A DNA stretch of 64,000 bases from assembly GCA_029215795.1 (NCBI GenBank), contig JARDYH010000003.1, forward strand, positions 103,262,609 to 103,326,608. Reading direction: 5' to 3'. The notes beneath the pieces are model-generated. The model ran no database searches. It was not told the DNA's origin and worked only from the letters and a program-made list of their open reading frames with translations. The first letter of the stretch is position 1, and each line of letters starts with the position of its first letter. Made by a program: the position numbers and the translations under genes. This document shows positions 10,701 through 21,830 of the stretch, one piece after another. Source of the stretch: Anniella stebbinsi. Lineage: Eukaryota > Chordata > Lepidosauria > Squamata > Anniellidae.

Positions 10701-10841
10701 TGGAACACAGTGAGCACAAGCCTTGTTTAAAATACAAATAGCAGTCTGGAAGACCCAGAATAGCATGATTTGCCATTAAAACAAGGTGCATGGGGGCAGG
10801 GGCACTTTGGGGCTGTAGGGCCTGCAAAACAAGCTGGGGTC

Positions 10842-10935
10842 CATTATTCTTATTCTTATTCTTATTCTTATTCTTATTCTTATTATTAGCATTTATATAC
10901 CGCCCCATAGCTGAAGCTCTCTGGGTGGTTTACTG
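10842..10935 (-). mobile_element. L2 3' tail with hexamer repeat
   Basis: A TTATTC hexamer tract (about 10846-10885) is followed by TATACCGCCCCATAGC and GAAGCTCTCTGGGTGG, the complement of the tail of the L2 copy ending at 21,830. It is joined directly to L2 coding sequence of opposite orientation that starts at about 10936. Confidence 0.75.
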
Positions 10936-12360
10936 TCCATCTGACTGCCAGTCTGGAGTTTTGGCTTCTTGTGTTGGGCCAGTGGGTCAGATCAGGGATT
11001 CTGCTGGTGTACTGCCCACCCAACAACCCAGCAGTCTCCCTACCTGAGTTGACAGAGGTGGTCTCAGATGTGATACTGAGGTCCCCCCGAATGCTAGTTT
11101 TGAGGGACATCAACATTCATGCTGAGAGCACATTGTCTGGGGCAGCTCAGGATTTCTTGGCCTCCATGACAACCACAGGACTGTCCCAATATGTCATTAG
11201 CCCAAAACATGTAGGCAGGCATACCCTAGACTTTGTATTTTCAGCTGGTCCTAGGGGTGGTGATCTGAAGATGGGGAATTTGAATCTATCCCTTTATCAT
11301 GGTCAGAGCTCCTTCTGTTGAGATTTAGACTCTCTGCAAGGGACGGGGGGGGGGGCATATTAAGATTGTCTGCCCTTGGAGACTAATAGAGCCAAATGTT
11401 TTCCAAAGGGGTGGGGGTGGGGATTTCCACCTGATATGGCTGGCACTCCTGTTGAAACCCTGGTCAATCTGTGGTATGCAGAAATGATCCAGCTGATTGA
11501 CATGATTACTCCTGAACGCCCTTTCTGTAGTAGAGCTCGTATGGCTCCATGGTATATCTCGGAGCTGAGAGTGATGAAGCAAAACTGGAGATGGCTTGAG
11601 TGCAGGTGGAGAAAAACTCCTAATAGATGCAATTAAATTTTGGTATGTACTTACGGCTGGATATAATCAAAGGCCATGAAAGTGTCAAGGAAAAAACATT
11701 TCACTGCCTCCATTCAATCCTTCATATGCTGCCCAGCAGAGCTTTTTAGGGTAATCCAGGGCTTATTACATTATTACATGCTGGCCCTAAGGACACTGTG
11801 GAGTGTGGACCCATCTGAAGCCCTCTGTACTATACTGCCTAGGCACTTCCAAGATAAAATCTCTTGTATCCACCAGAACTTAGACTCCAGTGTTACTGCA
11901 GGTGAAGTTCCAAGAGCACAACCTGGTCCAGTTTTTTGGGATGAGTTTCAGTTGGTACAGCTTGAGGACATTGACAAGGTGCTTGGACAGGTTTGTGAAA
12001 TCACATTGGATCATTGCCCATCTTGAATTATAAAAACTATCAGGGAGAGAACAGCCAGCGAGGCCAGGGAGGAAATTATGATTGCCTCCTTGTGAGAGGG
12101 AGTGGTCCCTAGGGCCCTGAAATAGGTGGTGGTGAGACCACTACTGAAGAAATCTGGACCTGGAAGATCTTAACAAAAACCACGATCAACATCTGGGAGG
12201 TCCCTCTGAGTTCCTCCTCCAAGGGAGAGGATTGTCTCTGTGGTGGCCTCCTGACTATGGAATGAACTCCCGGCTCAGGCCTGCCTGGTGCCAATGCTGT
12301 CATCTTTTTGGTGCCAGGTTAAGACTTACTATGTTTTTTTTTCCTAGGAATTCTGATTCA
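10936..12360 (+). mobile_element. L2 ORF2 fragment, internally deleted
   Basis: The frame near 10971-11300 encodes an APE endonuclease: VYCPPNNPAVSLPEL, VLRDINIHAES, FLASM..TGLSQYV and RHTLDFVFS. Near 12110 a VVRPLLKKS-like block marks the start of the reverse transcriptase. It jumps at about 12190 to the C-terminal end (VVAS.LWNELPAQACL, about 12240-12330), so most of the reverse transcriptase is deleted. Frames are broken, so it cannot move. Together with the inverted tail at 10842-10935 it may be a single insertion whose 5' part was inverted. Confidence 0.8.
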
Positions 12361-12709
12361 TACCTTGTACAGTTCATCCTGGTACAGAGAACATTCTGTA
12401 ATTTTCTCTGAACGTGGACAGAGATGCTTATCTTAAAAAATAATTAAAATATATATTATCCTCTTATATAACAAAACAGTGCTCACTCCTAAGTAAGTGT
12501 GTTCAGGACCAGGGCAGATGAAGGAAATCATATTTTTTTTCTGTAGTCATGCCGGTGTGACATGATGAGTTAAGGCACAATCTTCTGCATATTTAGACAA
12601 GAAAAAGCCCTAGCATGGCTGGCTGGAGAGTTCTGGGAGTTGTAGGACTTTTTTTGTCTAAAAAGGCATAGGATTCTGTCTAAACATGCATCGGATTCAC
12701 CTTAAGTGA
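12361..12709. other. No recognisable feature
   Basis: AT-rich anonymous sequence between the L2 fragment and the hAT element. Confidence 0.4.
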
Positions 12710-12717
12710 GTTTAAAA

Positions 12718-13037
12718 TAGGGTGACCAGATAAAATCCAGGTCAGGGCTCATGTAACTTTAACAGTTGTAGAGCAAAGGGAATTTCAGACAGTGTGATTT
12801 GTATGCAATTAGTTCCTGGTGAAATTCCCTCTTCATCACAACCGTTAAAGTTGCAGGCACTATACTAGAGTGGCCATATACAAAAGAAGGCAGGGCCCCT
12901 GCAACTTTAACTGTTGAGATGAAGAGGGAATTTCACCAGGAACTAATTGCATACAAATGACACTGGCTGAAATTCCCTTTTCTCTACAACTGTTAACGTT
13001 ACATGAGCCCTGACCTGGATTTTATCTGGTCAGCCTA
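12718..13037. mobile_element. Family B hAT foldback element, copy 2 (320 bp)
   Basis: Terminal inverted repeats are TAGGGTGACC and GGTCAGCCTA. A perfect 8-bp duplication, GTTTAAAA, flanks it at 12710-12717 and 13038-13045. The interior is a foldback whose halves carry CCAGGAACTAATTGCATAC and its complement. No coding capacity. Same length as copy 3. Confidence 0.9.
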
Positions 13038-13045
13038 GTTTAAAA

Positions 13046-13500
13046 TGTGAAATTCTCCACATGTGTGGAACCATATTGAACAACAATAGGGTTGCCATTA
13101 TTATTGTTCTAACATCAGAAATGTAGCAGCTGTGCAATGTGGAAGTGAAGTGATGCATTTTAAGATATAAAGGGGCCCCTAAGACCATTACATCCAGCAT
13201 CCAAAATTGCTTAACAATGCCATTGTAAGCTGGTGCCTGACTGGGCAGAGAGAGCTGCCCAGCAGCCAAACACTGCATTTTGCCATCGTAGACAGTGAGG
13301 CTCCTTGGCAAGGGGGTGAGCAGGTACACTGGCTGCTGACATGTCCAATGGAGTGCCAGAGGCCTTCCTCATCTGTTGCTCCTTCCAAGCTGGCCCAGGT
13401 TGCTTATCTGGGATAGGTGGACAGAAGTGGTCTTGCTGGAATAAAAGGTGCACGTGTGGAAGTTGGTGATGGTGGTGGGGAAATACATTTTTTAAATAGA
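13046..13500. other. No recognisable feature
   Basis: Anonymous sequence. Small overlapping open frames occur on both strands near 13190-13590, but none shows a protein family. Confidence 0.4.
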
Positions 13501-14138
13501 GGGTGCCTCTAGACGGACTGTATCCGTTGCGATGGCTTTGGAATGGCGACACTTGCATTACATGACGCAGCCGCCAATTCGAAGCCATCTAGGGGCAAAG
13601 GGGCTTTGCTGCGAACTAATAAAGTAGGCCATTTAGTGCAACTTTTTAAGTTTTTGGCGTAGCAACAACAGCTTCTGCTGTCTGTCGCTTTTTCTCTGCC
13701 GCTTCTGGGGAGGCCTGCCCAGTGTATGGCAACCACTGTTGGTCGCCATGGGATGGGCATGGAAGGGGGTGGTGCAGCGAGCCATAAACTCACTGCACCA
13801 CCTCTGCACCTCCCCGGACCTACCCCCCCCCCCCCCCAGTTTACAAATTATGTTTTAAAAATCTACCCTCTGCACCTCCCTGGGCCTACCCCCCCCCCCC
13901 ATTTTACAAATAATAATATTAAAAAACTACGCTCCGTGCCTCTGCAGGGCTCCCCCCACCATTTTACAAAATAATAATAATTAAAAACACTTACCATTCC
14001 AAGAGGCTGCGGCCATGGCAGCAAGAGAAAGCGCCATGACGTTCTTTCTGGTGTAGCTGGCAGGAAGGAATGCAGATGCACATTGTGGCGGCTGCCACCA
14101 CCGCCGCCACACAAGAGAGGCGCCGTGAAGACAAGGCC
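13501..14138. mobile_element. Probable TIR element with three C-tract tandem units
   Basis: The ends read GGGTGCCTCTAGACGG and, in complement, GGCCTTGTCTTCACGG. These are imperfect inverted repeats related in style to the family A ends. Between about 13796 and 13990 there are three tandem copies of a ~65-bp unit with CTCTGCACCTCCCTGGGCC, a poly(C) run and TTTTACAAAT. The flanking trinucleotides do not match well, so the boundaries and superfamily are uncertain. Confidence 0.45.
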
Positions 14139-14338
14139 TAAGTGTATTGAAAAGGTGGTTTTTCTGGGAATCTACTTTTTGTACTGTTCTGGGGTGAACT
14201 TTCGGTACTTTGCATTAACTTTCATTAGCTGTATTTACATGTTCTGAAGTGTTGATAAGTAGAACTTGAGATGCAGCTAATGGGTTTACAAAGGAACACA
14301 GATCGGGGTAGAGAAATACTATTAGCTGTCATTGACTG

Positions 14339-14410
14339 AGTACATTTTTTAATGTTATATTGTAACTTGTTTTCTAATGGTCTATTGACTGTCAATAAAG
14401 ACTGATTGAT
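14339..14410 (+). mobile_element. LINE 3' end with GATT-type tail
   Basis: The sequence TGGTCTATTGACTGTCAATA followed by AAGACTGATTGAT resembles the 3' end of the non-LTR element whose coding end lies at 38.86-39.1 kb. Only the tail is present and the family name is not certain. Confidence 0.35.
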
Positions 14411-15364
14411 ACTTTAGAGGCACTGAAGTGCTTGGATGTGTCCAGCAGGACTCCTGACTTTGCTTGGAAGGAGATTTCTGTGATTGATTGATAGATTGAT
14501 ATAATTTCTTTACTGTCTGATAGCTGAGGCTCTGTGTTACATTTCCTATATCCCACAATACATACACTGAATGCCTTCTGGGCTTTGTTGAAATATTATT
14601 TGCATGGATTATCTTTGCAAACTATGTTCATCTTGTGTGTGGCTGACAACTTGCCCTACAATTGCAGAAACCTCCCCCTCCTCTGTCAATGATCCTGTTT
14701 TGTGTTTGCAATTATGTTTATGTTAACACTTTAGGATTACAAGCCCTATTGCAGTCAATGAGACTTCTGAGAAGACATGTATAACATTGAACTATTCAAC
14801 TTGTTTAAATTCTATCACAGTGAAGTTTTATCATGAACAGCGATAAAAATACTAATCGCCCTTTAAGCATCTTCATTAAGGCTGCAATCCTATATTCATA
14901 TATCTGGGAGTAAGCTTTATTGAAATCAAAGGGACATATTCTGAGTTTTCTTTGGGCAGTGTTCTTTGGTGTTTCTATTCTCTGCACATTCAGGCAGTAT
15001 AAATTCAGGAAATATTAGGATAAAAGGGGGGGGGGGGAGTTCCTTGTTTAGCATTGTGATACTTTTCCATGGATAAACCAGAAGCTGAAACAAGTTAAGA
15101 GATGCTAGTGAGAAGTGACTAAAACAAGCCTTTAGTCCATTTTGTTCCATGGCTAATGTTTGTAGGGTAATAGTACTTTATACACTTTCTGAATGCTAGG
15201 ATGCTCATTTGTTGTACTAGATTTTTCTGCACTTGTTAACTTCTTCATTTGTTCAGTGGTAACAGACAGTGTGCTGAATCTGTGAGTATGGATACGAGAA
15301 AGGTGATGGGGAAAGTGTGTTAAATGTTAGGAAAGGTGAGACTATTGTCATCCAGTGAAGGATC
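14411..15364. other. No recognisable feature
   Basis: Anonymous sequence with a short GATTGATT tract near 14481 and a poly(G) run near 15026. No coding motif seen. Confidence 0.4.
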
Positions 15365-15645
15365 TGCAGTAAGAAAAGATATTTGAGGGAAGGGGAGACT
15401 GTACCACACATAGTATAGCCAAAGCTTCAAAGTACAGGAAAAGCTACAAAAGTAGGAGTGAGTGAAGTTAATTTCAGATACATTGAATGTCTCATTTGTT
15501 CTTTATTTCAATGATTTTAACATTAAGATATTATGTAGAACAGGTTTGTCTCAATTGTGAGCTGTAGAATCAGACATGTGATCAAGGCCATATTGGGGTG
15601 GGCACACCCCCTTGGGGGCCGTCCATGTTGGGAGATATGGGAGGT
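15365..15645. repeat. Dispersed repeat I, copy 1 (unoccupied)
   Basis: It aligns with 35030-35700: AGAAAAGATATTTGA, AAGGGGAGACTGT, AGAGTGAGTGAAGT-like and ATCAGACATGTGA blocks occur in the same order. This copy lacks the 355-bp MITE that interrupts the second copy. The empty site is at 15400-15402. Confidence 0.7.
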
Positions 15646-15901
15646 TCTGTAGACAGATGACAACTTCATAGATAGATCCAGATATGGGAGGTTCATGCAA
15701 AGATGCTTTGTGGTGCTTTGACTGCCTTTGCCCATCCCATAATTACAAGTAGCAGAAGTCTCATTCTACACCTACTTGATAAGGGGCCTCTGTTTCGCAG
15801 TTGGCACTGAAAGAAATAATTGGGCAGGATTCTTTCATCCGAAGGAGATACTCCATGCACAAAAAGGCTCACAGTTTTAATTAGTACTGTGTCAAATGTT
15901 T
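15646..15901 (+). repeat. 256-bp direct repeat, copy a
   Basis: This segment recurs at 17184-17439 in the same orientation, with about five substitutions and no indels that I can see. It encodes nothing recognisable. Its origin (segmental duplication or a young repeat) is not clear. Confidence 0.85.
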
Positions 15902-16451
15902 CCTTTTTGATTTCCAAAACATTGGTCACCCTATTCTAACTGAAGAGAGTTGGAGATATCCTGAAAACACATGTCAATATTTTGTTAGAAGTACATCCTG
16001 TAATCTTCCATATCTCTGTTTAGATTTTCCAGCCTTCTCACCTGCGCAATTCTGTCCAGAAAAAAGCAAAATGACATTTTTAGGGGTTGTCTTTGCATGC
16101 ATTCAATCATCATCATCATCATCATCATCATCACCATCATCATCCTGCAGCAACCTTATCATTATATATTTTTCAGTATCTGCAAAAATGAAATTGTAGC
16201 TGATTTGACTTTGCACACTTATTGTGAAAACAAATTAATTGATGGTGCTACTAGTGAAAATTGAAGCCAAGGCATATTTCCTGGGATATTGGATGACAAT
16301 CATACTTCAAGATGAGGCACTCAGGAAAGGATCAGAATAACTAGGCAGAAGGGAGAAGAAACATAGTAGAAAAGGGTTGAACAAGGAAAAACAAAAGCAG
16401 ATGGTTAGGATGCAGTTTAAGAGCACAGGAGAAGAATGGATGTGATGAGGG
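15902..16451. other. Anonymous sequence with (ATC)n tract
   Basis: An ATC trinucleotide tract with one interruption lies at about 16107-16145. Nothing else could be identified. Confidence 0.5.
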
Positions 16452-17010
16452 AGATAGGAAATGGCCTTACACCACAGTAGACTGTTGGTCTATTTAGCCC
16501 TACTCTGACTGGCTGCAGCACCTCAAGCAAATTCTGTCGCATCAGCACACTAGATCCTTTTTTGTTGGAAAGTCTTGTGTGACTTACAACAAATTTGCTT
16601 TAGATAGAGAAAGCGTGGCAACACAGAATTTCATATTGGAGGGACTAAACACAGGGTAAAGTGAATTTTAAAACAGTTCAAATCAATTTAGCTTTATTAG
16701 TGCTTTTATACACATCATCACAGAAGGTTATCTAACATAGTTTAACACCAAGTGAGTGTAACTAAACAAAGGCAAGAGATAGTTAGTTCCTTCATTCCTT
16801 CAAGGAGAGAGCCATACAGTGCTTGTTGCAGAGCCATAGGAAAAGGAGGAAGAAGAGGTGAAAGGGCAGGAAATAGGAACTGATCAAGATGTTCTTTATG
16901 GCCCTATGTCTGGAAGCATGCAGAGTTGAACCTATTATCCAAAATTTGTGATGGTTGATGCCAACGACTGATGTGGCATGTACTCTACCACTGAGTTATG
17001 GCATTTTCTT
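16452..17010 (-). mobile_element. tRNA-derived SINE split by repeat J
   Basis: On the minus strand, 17005 down to 16957 reads CCATAACTCAGTGGTAGAG, a tRNA-like 5' end with a recognisable A box. At 16545 down to 16455 lies a SINE body (complement of GTAGACTGTTGGTCTA..TAGCCCTACTCTGACTGGC), as found in a common reptile SINE. Between the two parts lies repeat J copy 2. The B box is not visible, so it is a decayed copy. Confidence 0.5.
16560..16935. repeat. Dispersed repeat J, copy 2 (empty site)
   Basis: It aligns with 10131-10700 but lacks the hAT element. The target reads ACACAGGG at 16649-16656, where the occupied copy has ACATAGGC twice. Confidence 0.7.
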
Positions 17011-17183
17011 CTCAGTATTTCAGTAATCTTTGCTCCAGATTAAACTAACCTTGAATTTGTTGTAGGTGGTTACCAGCTGAGAAAATCTTTCCTAAGAAGT
17101 AACACTCAAAATGTGGCTTTTGATATGATGATGATGCAAAGGAAGTTGCTTTTGTTCTGACATGAACTCACTTGAGAAGGCAA

Positions 17184-17439
17184 TCTGTAGACAGATGACA
17201 ACTTCATAGATAAATCCAGATATGGGAGGTTCATGGAAAGATGCTTTGTGGTGCTTTGATTGCCTTTGCCCATCCCATAATTACAAGTAGCAGAAGTCTC
17301 ATTCTACACCTACTTGATAAGGGGCCTCTGTTTCTCAGTTGGCACTGAAAGAAATAATTGGGCAGGATTCTTTCGTCCGAAGGAGATACTCCATGCACAA
17401 AAAGGCTCACAGTTTTAATTAGTACTGTGTCAAATGTTT
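17184..17439 (+). repeat. 256-bp direct repeat, copy b
   Basis: Near-identical to 15646-15901, starting at TCTGTAGACAG and ending at CAAATGTTT. The flanks outside these limits do not match. Confidence 0.85.
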
Positions 17440-17536
17440 TCCACTTCTGAGTTTCTGGTTGAAATTTACAAGCTTGGCATAAACACAGACTGAATATTCA
17501 GCTGTTTTAATCCTATTTGAGACCTAGTGTTCTTAA

Positions 17537-18622
17537 AGGCCATTAATAATACTAATACTACTACTAATAATAATAATAATTTATAACCCGCCTCTCCCTA
17601 CGGATCGAGGCGGGGAACACAATGCAAATACAAGCATGACAAAGTTAAAAATTTTAAAACAAGAGAAACATATCATTAAAACATTTAAAATTCATCCGGA
17701 TAGGCCTGCCGGAAGAGAACAGTCTTCATGACTCTCTTGAATTCATGAAGACTGTCAATTTGTCTAACCTCCTCCAGCAGACCATTCCATAGTCTGGGAG
17801 CCATAGAAGAGAAGGTCCTCTGGGTAACACTCGCCAGCCTAGTTCTGGCTGGCTTGAGTACGTTCTTCCCAGAGGACCTAAGAGTGCGGGGCGGATTGTA
17901 CGGGAGAAGGCGATCCCGTAGGTAGCCTGGGCCCAAACCATGTAGGGCTTTAAAGGTAATAACCAACACCTTATACTTTGCCCGGAAACTGACCGGCAGC
18001 CAGTGAAGTGATTTTAAAACTGGTGTAATGTGGTCACCCCTAGGTGTACCGGTGACCAACCTGGCTGCCATATTTTGAACAAGTTGAAGTTTCCGGACTA
18101 GGCACAAAGGTAGCCCTATGTACAGCGCATTGCAGAAGTCGAGCCTCGAAGTTACCAGCGCGTGCACTACCATCTTTAGGTCTTCCGACTCTAGGAAGGG
18201 GCGCAGCTGGCGTATCAGCCGAAGCTGATAGTAGGCATTCCTGGCCATCGCATCAATCTGAGCTGTCACCTGGAGCGACAGATCCAGGAGTACCCCCAAG
18301 CTGCGAACACAGTCTTTCAGGGGGGGTGTAACCCCATCCAGAACTGGTTGACACACCTCCAAACCCAGGTTGGGGCCTTTGACAGCAAGCACCTCCGTCT
18401 TGTCTGGATTCAGCTTCAGTTTGTTTTTCCTCATCCAGCCCATTACCGCCTCCAAGCATTCGTTCAGAGGAGACACACTATCCTTAGCTGACGATGTTGT
18501 TGAAAGCATAGAGAAATATATTTGGGTGTCATCAGCGTATTGATAGCACCCCGCCCCATGCCTCCGGATGATCTCTCCCAGCGGTTTCATGTAAATGTTA
18601 AACAGCATTGGGGAAAGGATGG
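17537..18622 (-). mobile_element. L2 LINE, 3' half of ORF2 with tail
   Basis: An uninterrupted minus-strand frame (18608 to 17685, 307 codons) covers the reverse transcriptase from MLFNIYMKPLGEIIR and the catalytic block CYQYADDTQIYF. It continues through NKLKLNPDKTEVL, the thumb and the C-terminal end (RTFSSMAPRLWNGL..FRQAYPDEF). The 3' UTR carries CCCGCCTC..GGATCGAGGCGGGG in complement and ends in (AAT)n at about 17537. It is 5' truncated at about 18622, normal for LINEs. The intact frame suggests a fairly young insertion, although it lacks the endonuclease. Confidence 0.9.
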
Positions 18623-18645
18623 GGAAAGGATGGCAGCATTAACAC

Positions 18646-19564
18646 TAGGGGTGTGCATGGACCCCCTGGATTGGATTGGGACCTGGATCAGGACCTCCCA
18701 GATTGTCCTGGATCATTCAGGACAAAATCAGAGGTCCCTCGGATCAGATCGGACCCGATCCCGATCCAAAAATCGGACATCCGATTTTTGGATCGGTCGC
18801 CATTTTTGTTTTCCCCATAGACTTGCATTGGGGGAAAGAAAGCTTTCCCCCAATGCAAGTCTATGGGGAAAAATGGTGGTGAGTGGGTGAGGGGGGCCTA
18901 ACTCCCTCCTCCCCCCTCACGGTTCTTACCTCCCGGGGCCGTCCGATGTGGACGGCCCCGGCAGGTAAGCCCCCTCCCCCATGCTCCTTACCACCCAGGG
19001 CCATCTGCTTCCATCCGCTGGTGCCCGCGGGCACCAGGGGATGGAAGCAGATGGCCTCGGGGGGGGGGGTAAGCCCCCTCCCCCTCCCCCTGCTTACCTG
19101 CCAGGGCTGTCCGCTCCCCTCTGCCGCTGGCCGCTACTGCGAGCGGGCTTCGCGGCCTGCCCCTAGGTAGCGCACCAGGTGATGTCATCACCTGGTGCAC
19201 TACCTAGGGGGAGGCCGCGAAGCCCGCTCGCAGTAGCGGTCAGCAGCGGAGGGGAGCGGATGTCCCCGGATGGTAAGTTGGGCCCCCTCCTTCCCTCCCC
19301 CCTCCCCCCCGCGATCCTCACCTGGCTGGGCTGTCTGCTTCCATCAGCGGGTGCCTGCTGGCGCCCACCAATGGAAGCAGTGGCGGGCGCCAGTGGGCGC
19401 CCATCGATCCTCTGATCCATTCCGATCTGCTTCGGGTCCTTTCCGGATCAGATCAGATTGGATCAAACGATCCAGCGGGGTGATCGGAAATTGGATAATT
19501 GTATCTGATTTCCCCTGGATCGGATCCGGATCATGGATCGGATCCGATCCAGTGCACACCCCTA
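18646..19564. mobile_element. Family C hAT palindrome element, copy 2 (919 bp)
   Basis: The ends are TAGGGGTGTGCA and TGCACACCCCTA, flanked by the perfect 8-bp duplication ATTAACAC at 18638-18645 and 19565-19572. The interior is GC-rich and made of several separate palindromes. Centres lie at about 18840 (AAGCTTTCCCCC region), 18945, 19027 (GTGCCCGCGGGCAC), 19186 (GTGATGTCATCAC) and 19350. No transposase is present. Open frames in both strands are by-products of the palindromes. Confidence 0.9.
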
Positions 19565-19572
19565 ATTAACAC

Positions 19573-19880
19573 ACACACCCCAACCACACACACATTCTGG
19601 ATGCTTCTTATTCCTTTTTCCTTGATTGGTCATATGGGTAATTCCACCCAAACAGGAGCTACAGGATGACATTGAAGTGCTATGTTGCTCATCAGGTTTT
19701 GGTGCATGATGACAACACACAACACTGAGGACAAGAAAGGACAATTAAAATAAACAAATATTTTCACTATGAAGTATGCTGAAGAATCATCGGGGCAGCT
19801 TGCTTTTTCTGACTCTCCCAAAATGTTTGCCAAAAAAGTGGGTAATCTCATCTCATCCTACTTTGATATTTATCATTTAT

Positions 19881-19922
<42 letters not shown>

Positions 19923-20396
19923 TCCTTCTAATAACATAGAACTTGGACGATGTGTTGCCTTTTAGTTTCATAGCAAAGCCTGGGCAGCCCCAAGTGAAGT
20001 AATGGTTTCGGTATATTCAGGGTCACTCAAAGTCTGTTGAAGCATATTGATTTGTAAATCAAAAGGAAAATATAAGGGAAAAAACCACAAAATTTTCCAA
20101 CAAGGATCTATAGTCCATTGCTTCTAGGATGTACAGAATGTTGTGGGTGTCAGTTGAGGGAAAGGGAATTGGGAGTGTGTGTGCTCTTAGGTTAAAACAT
20201 CCCATCTGTGCACTAGATGGATACATTTGATGGAGGAAAGTGAAACGGGATACATATTCCCTTTCCCATTCCCCAGAAACCTCCCTACCTGTTATAAAAT
20301 ACTCTGGGTTGAGAGAGGCAGGCAGCCCTGAACAGGAGCCCTTTAGTGCTTTATATAACACAGTTGAAGGAAAGGTTGATATAGTGGGGTTTCAGG
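19573..20396. other. Anonymous sequence with (CAT)n tract
   Basis: A CAT trinucleotide tract of about 14 units lies at 19879-19921. I see nothing else supportable. Confidence 0.5.
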
Positions 20397-21791
20397 CCTG
20401 GTTTTGGCACGGAAACAGCCTTGGTCGTCCTGTATGATGACCTATGTCGGGAAAGGGACAGGGGGAGTGTGACTCTGTTGATTCTCATCGATCTCTCAGC
20501 GGCTTTCGATACCATCGACCATGGTATCCTTCTGGGACGACTGGCTGAGTTGGGAGTGGGAGGCACTGCATTGTAGTGGTTCCACTCCTACTTGGGGGGT
20601 TGGCTCCAGAAGGTGGTGCTTGGGGGACATTGCTTGGCCCTGTGGATCCTCCAGTATGGGGTTTCTCAGGGGTCAGTCTTGTCCCCCATGCTGTTCAACA
20701 TCTACATGAAACCATTGGGTGTGGTCATCCGGAGTTTTGGAGTGCATTGTCATCAGTACGCTGATGACACGCAACTCTACTTCTCCTTTTCATCTTCATC
20801 AGGTGAGGCTGTGGATGTGTTGAACCGGTGTTTGGCTGCGACAATGGACTGGATGAGAGCTAATAAACTGAAACTCAATCCAGACAAGACTGTGATGCTG
20901 TTGGTGGGGGGTTCCTCTGACCGGATGGAAGGTGTTCAACCTGTTCTGGATGGGGTTGCACTCCCCCTGAAGGAGCAAGTTAGTAGCTTGGGGGTTCTCC
21001 TAGAACCATCTCTGTCACTTGAGGCTCAGGTGGCTTTGGTGGCACGGAGTGTCTTCTACCAGCTTCGACTGGTGGCCCAGCTACGCCCCTATCTGGACAG
21101 GGATAACCTGGCTTCAGTTGTCTATGCTCTGGTAACCTCCAAGTTAGGCTAATGCAATGTGCTCTACGTGGGGCTGCCTTTGAAGACAGTTTGGAAGCTG
21201 CAGCTTGTGCAGAATGCAGCGGCTAGATTGGTAACAGGGACCAGAAGGTTCGAACATATAAGACCGATTCTGGCCCGCTTGCATTGGCTGCCTGTATGTT
21301 TCCGAACCCGATTCATGGTGCTGGTTTTAACCTATAAAGCCTTACATGGTTTGGGACCACAATACCTGATGGAACACCTTTCCTGACATGAACCTACCCA
21401 TACACTACGCTCAACATCAAAGGTCCTCCTCCGGTGCCTACTCCGAGGGAAGCTCGGAGGACGGCAACAAGGGAGAAGGCCTTCTCTGTGGTGGTCCCTC
21501 AATTATGGAATGATCTCCCCGATGAGGCCTGCCTGGCGCCAACACTGCTTTTCGGCACCAGGTCAAAACTTTTCTTTTCTCCCAGGCATTTTAACAGCTC
21601 AAGTTGAGGTTTTGATTGACATTGTGGCCAGGCTTAACAGTTAAAATGTTTTAAAGTGTTTTAATGACAGCTGTTTTATGTTTATGGTTTTAAATTTTGT
21701 ATATTGTCTTCTTAATGCTCAATCTTTTTAATTTTTGTAAACCACCCAGAGAGCTTTGGCTATGGGGCGGTATATAAGTGTAAATAATAAC

Positions 21792-21828
<37 letters not shown>

Positions 21829-21830
21829 GG
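20397..21830 (+). mobile_element. L2 LINE ORF2 fragment with 3' tail
   Basis: It starts within the reverse transcriptase (a frame-shifted FGTETALV-like segment, then LIDLSAAFDTIDHGI near 20480). It passes FLRGQ/VSQGSVLSPMLFNIYMKPLG, the catalytic HQYADDTQLYFSF, and NKLKLNPDKTVML. One stop sits at 21,150 and others near 20,575 and 21,386. The 3' UTR ends with CACCCAGAGAGCTTTGGC..GGGGCGG and an (AAT)n tract at 21,786-21,828. It is 5' truncated and no longer coding as a whole. Confidence 0.9.

Noticed and set aside
16960..17005. Possible tRNA gene on the minus strand
   Set aside because: Only an A-box-like head is present, with no B box or cloverleaf. It fits a SINE head.
18883..19569. Several overlapping proline/glycine-rich open frames on both strands
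   Set aside because: They are by-products of GC-rich palindromes in a family C hAT element.
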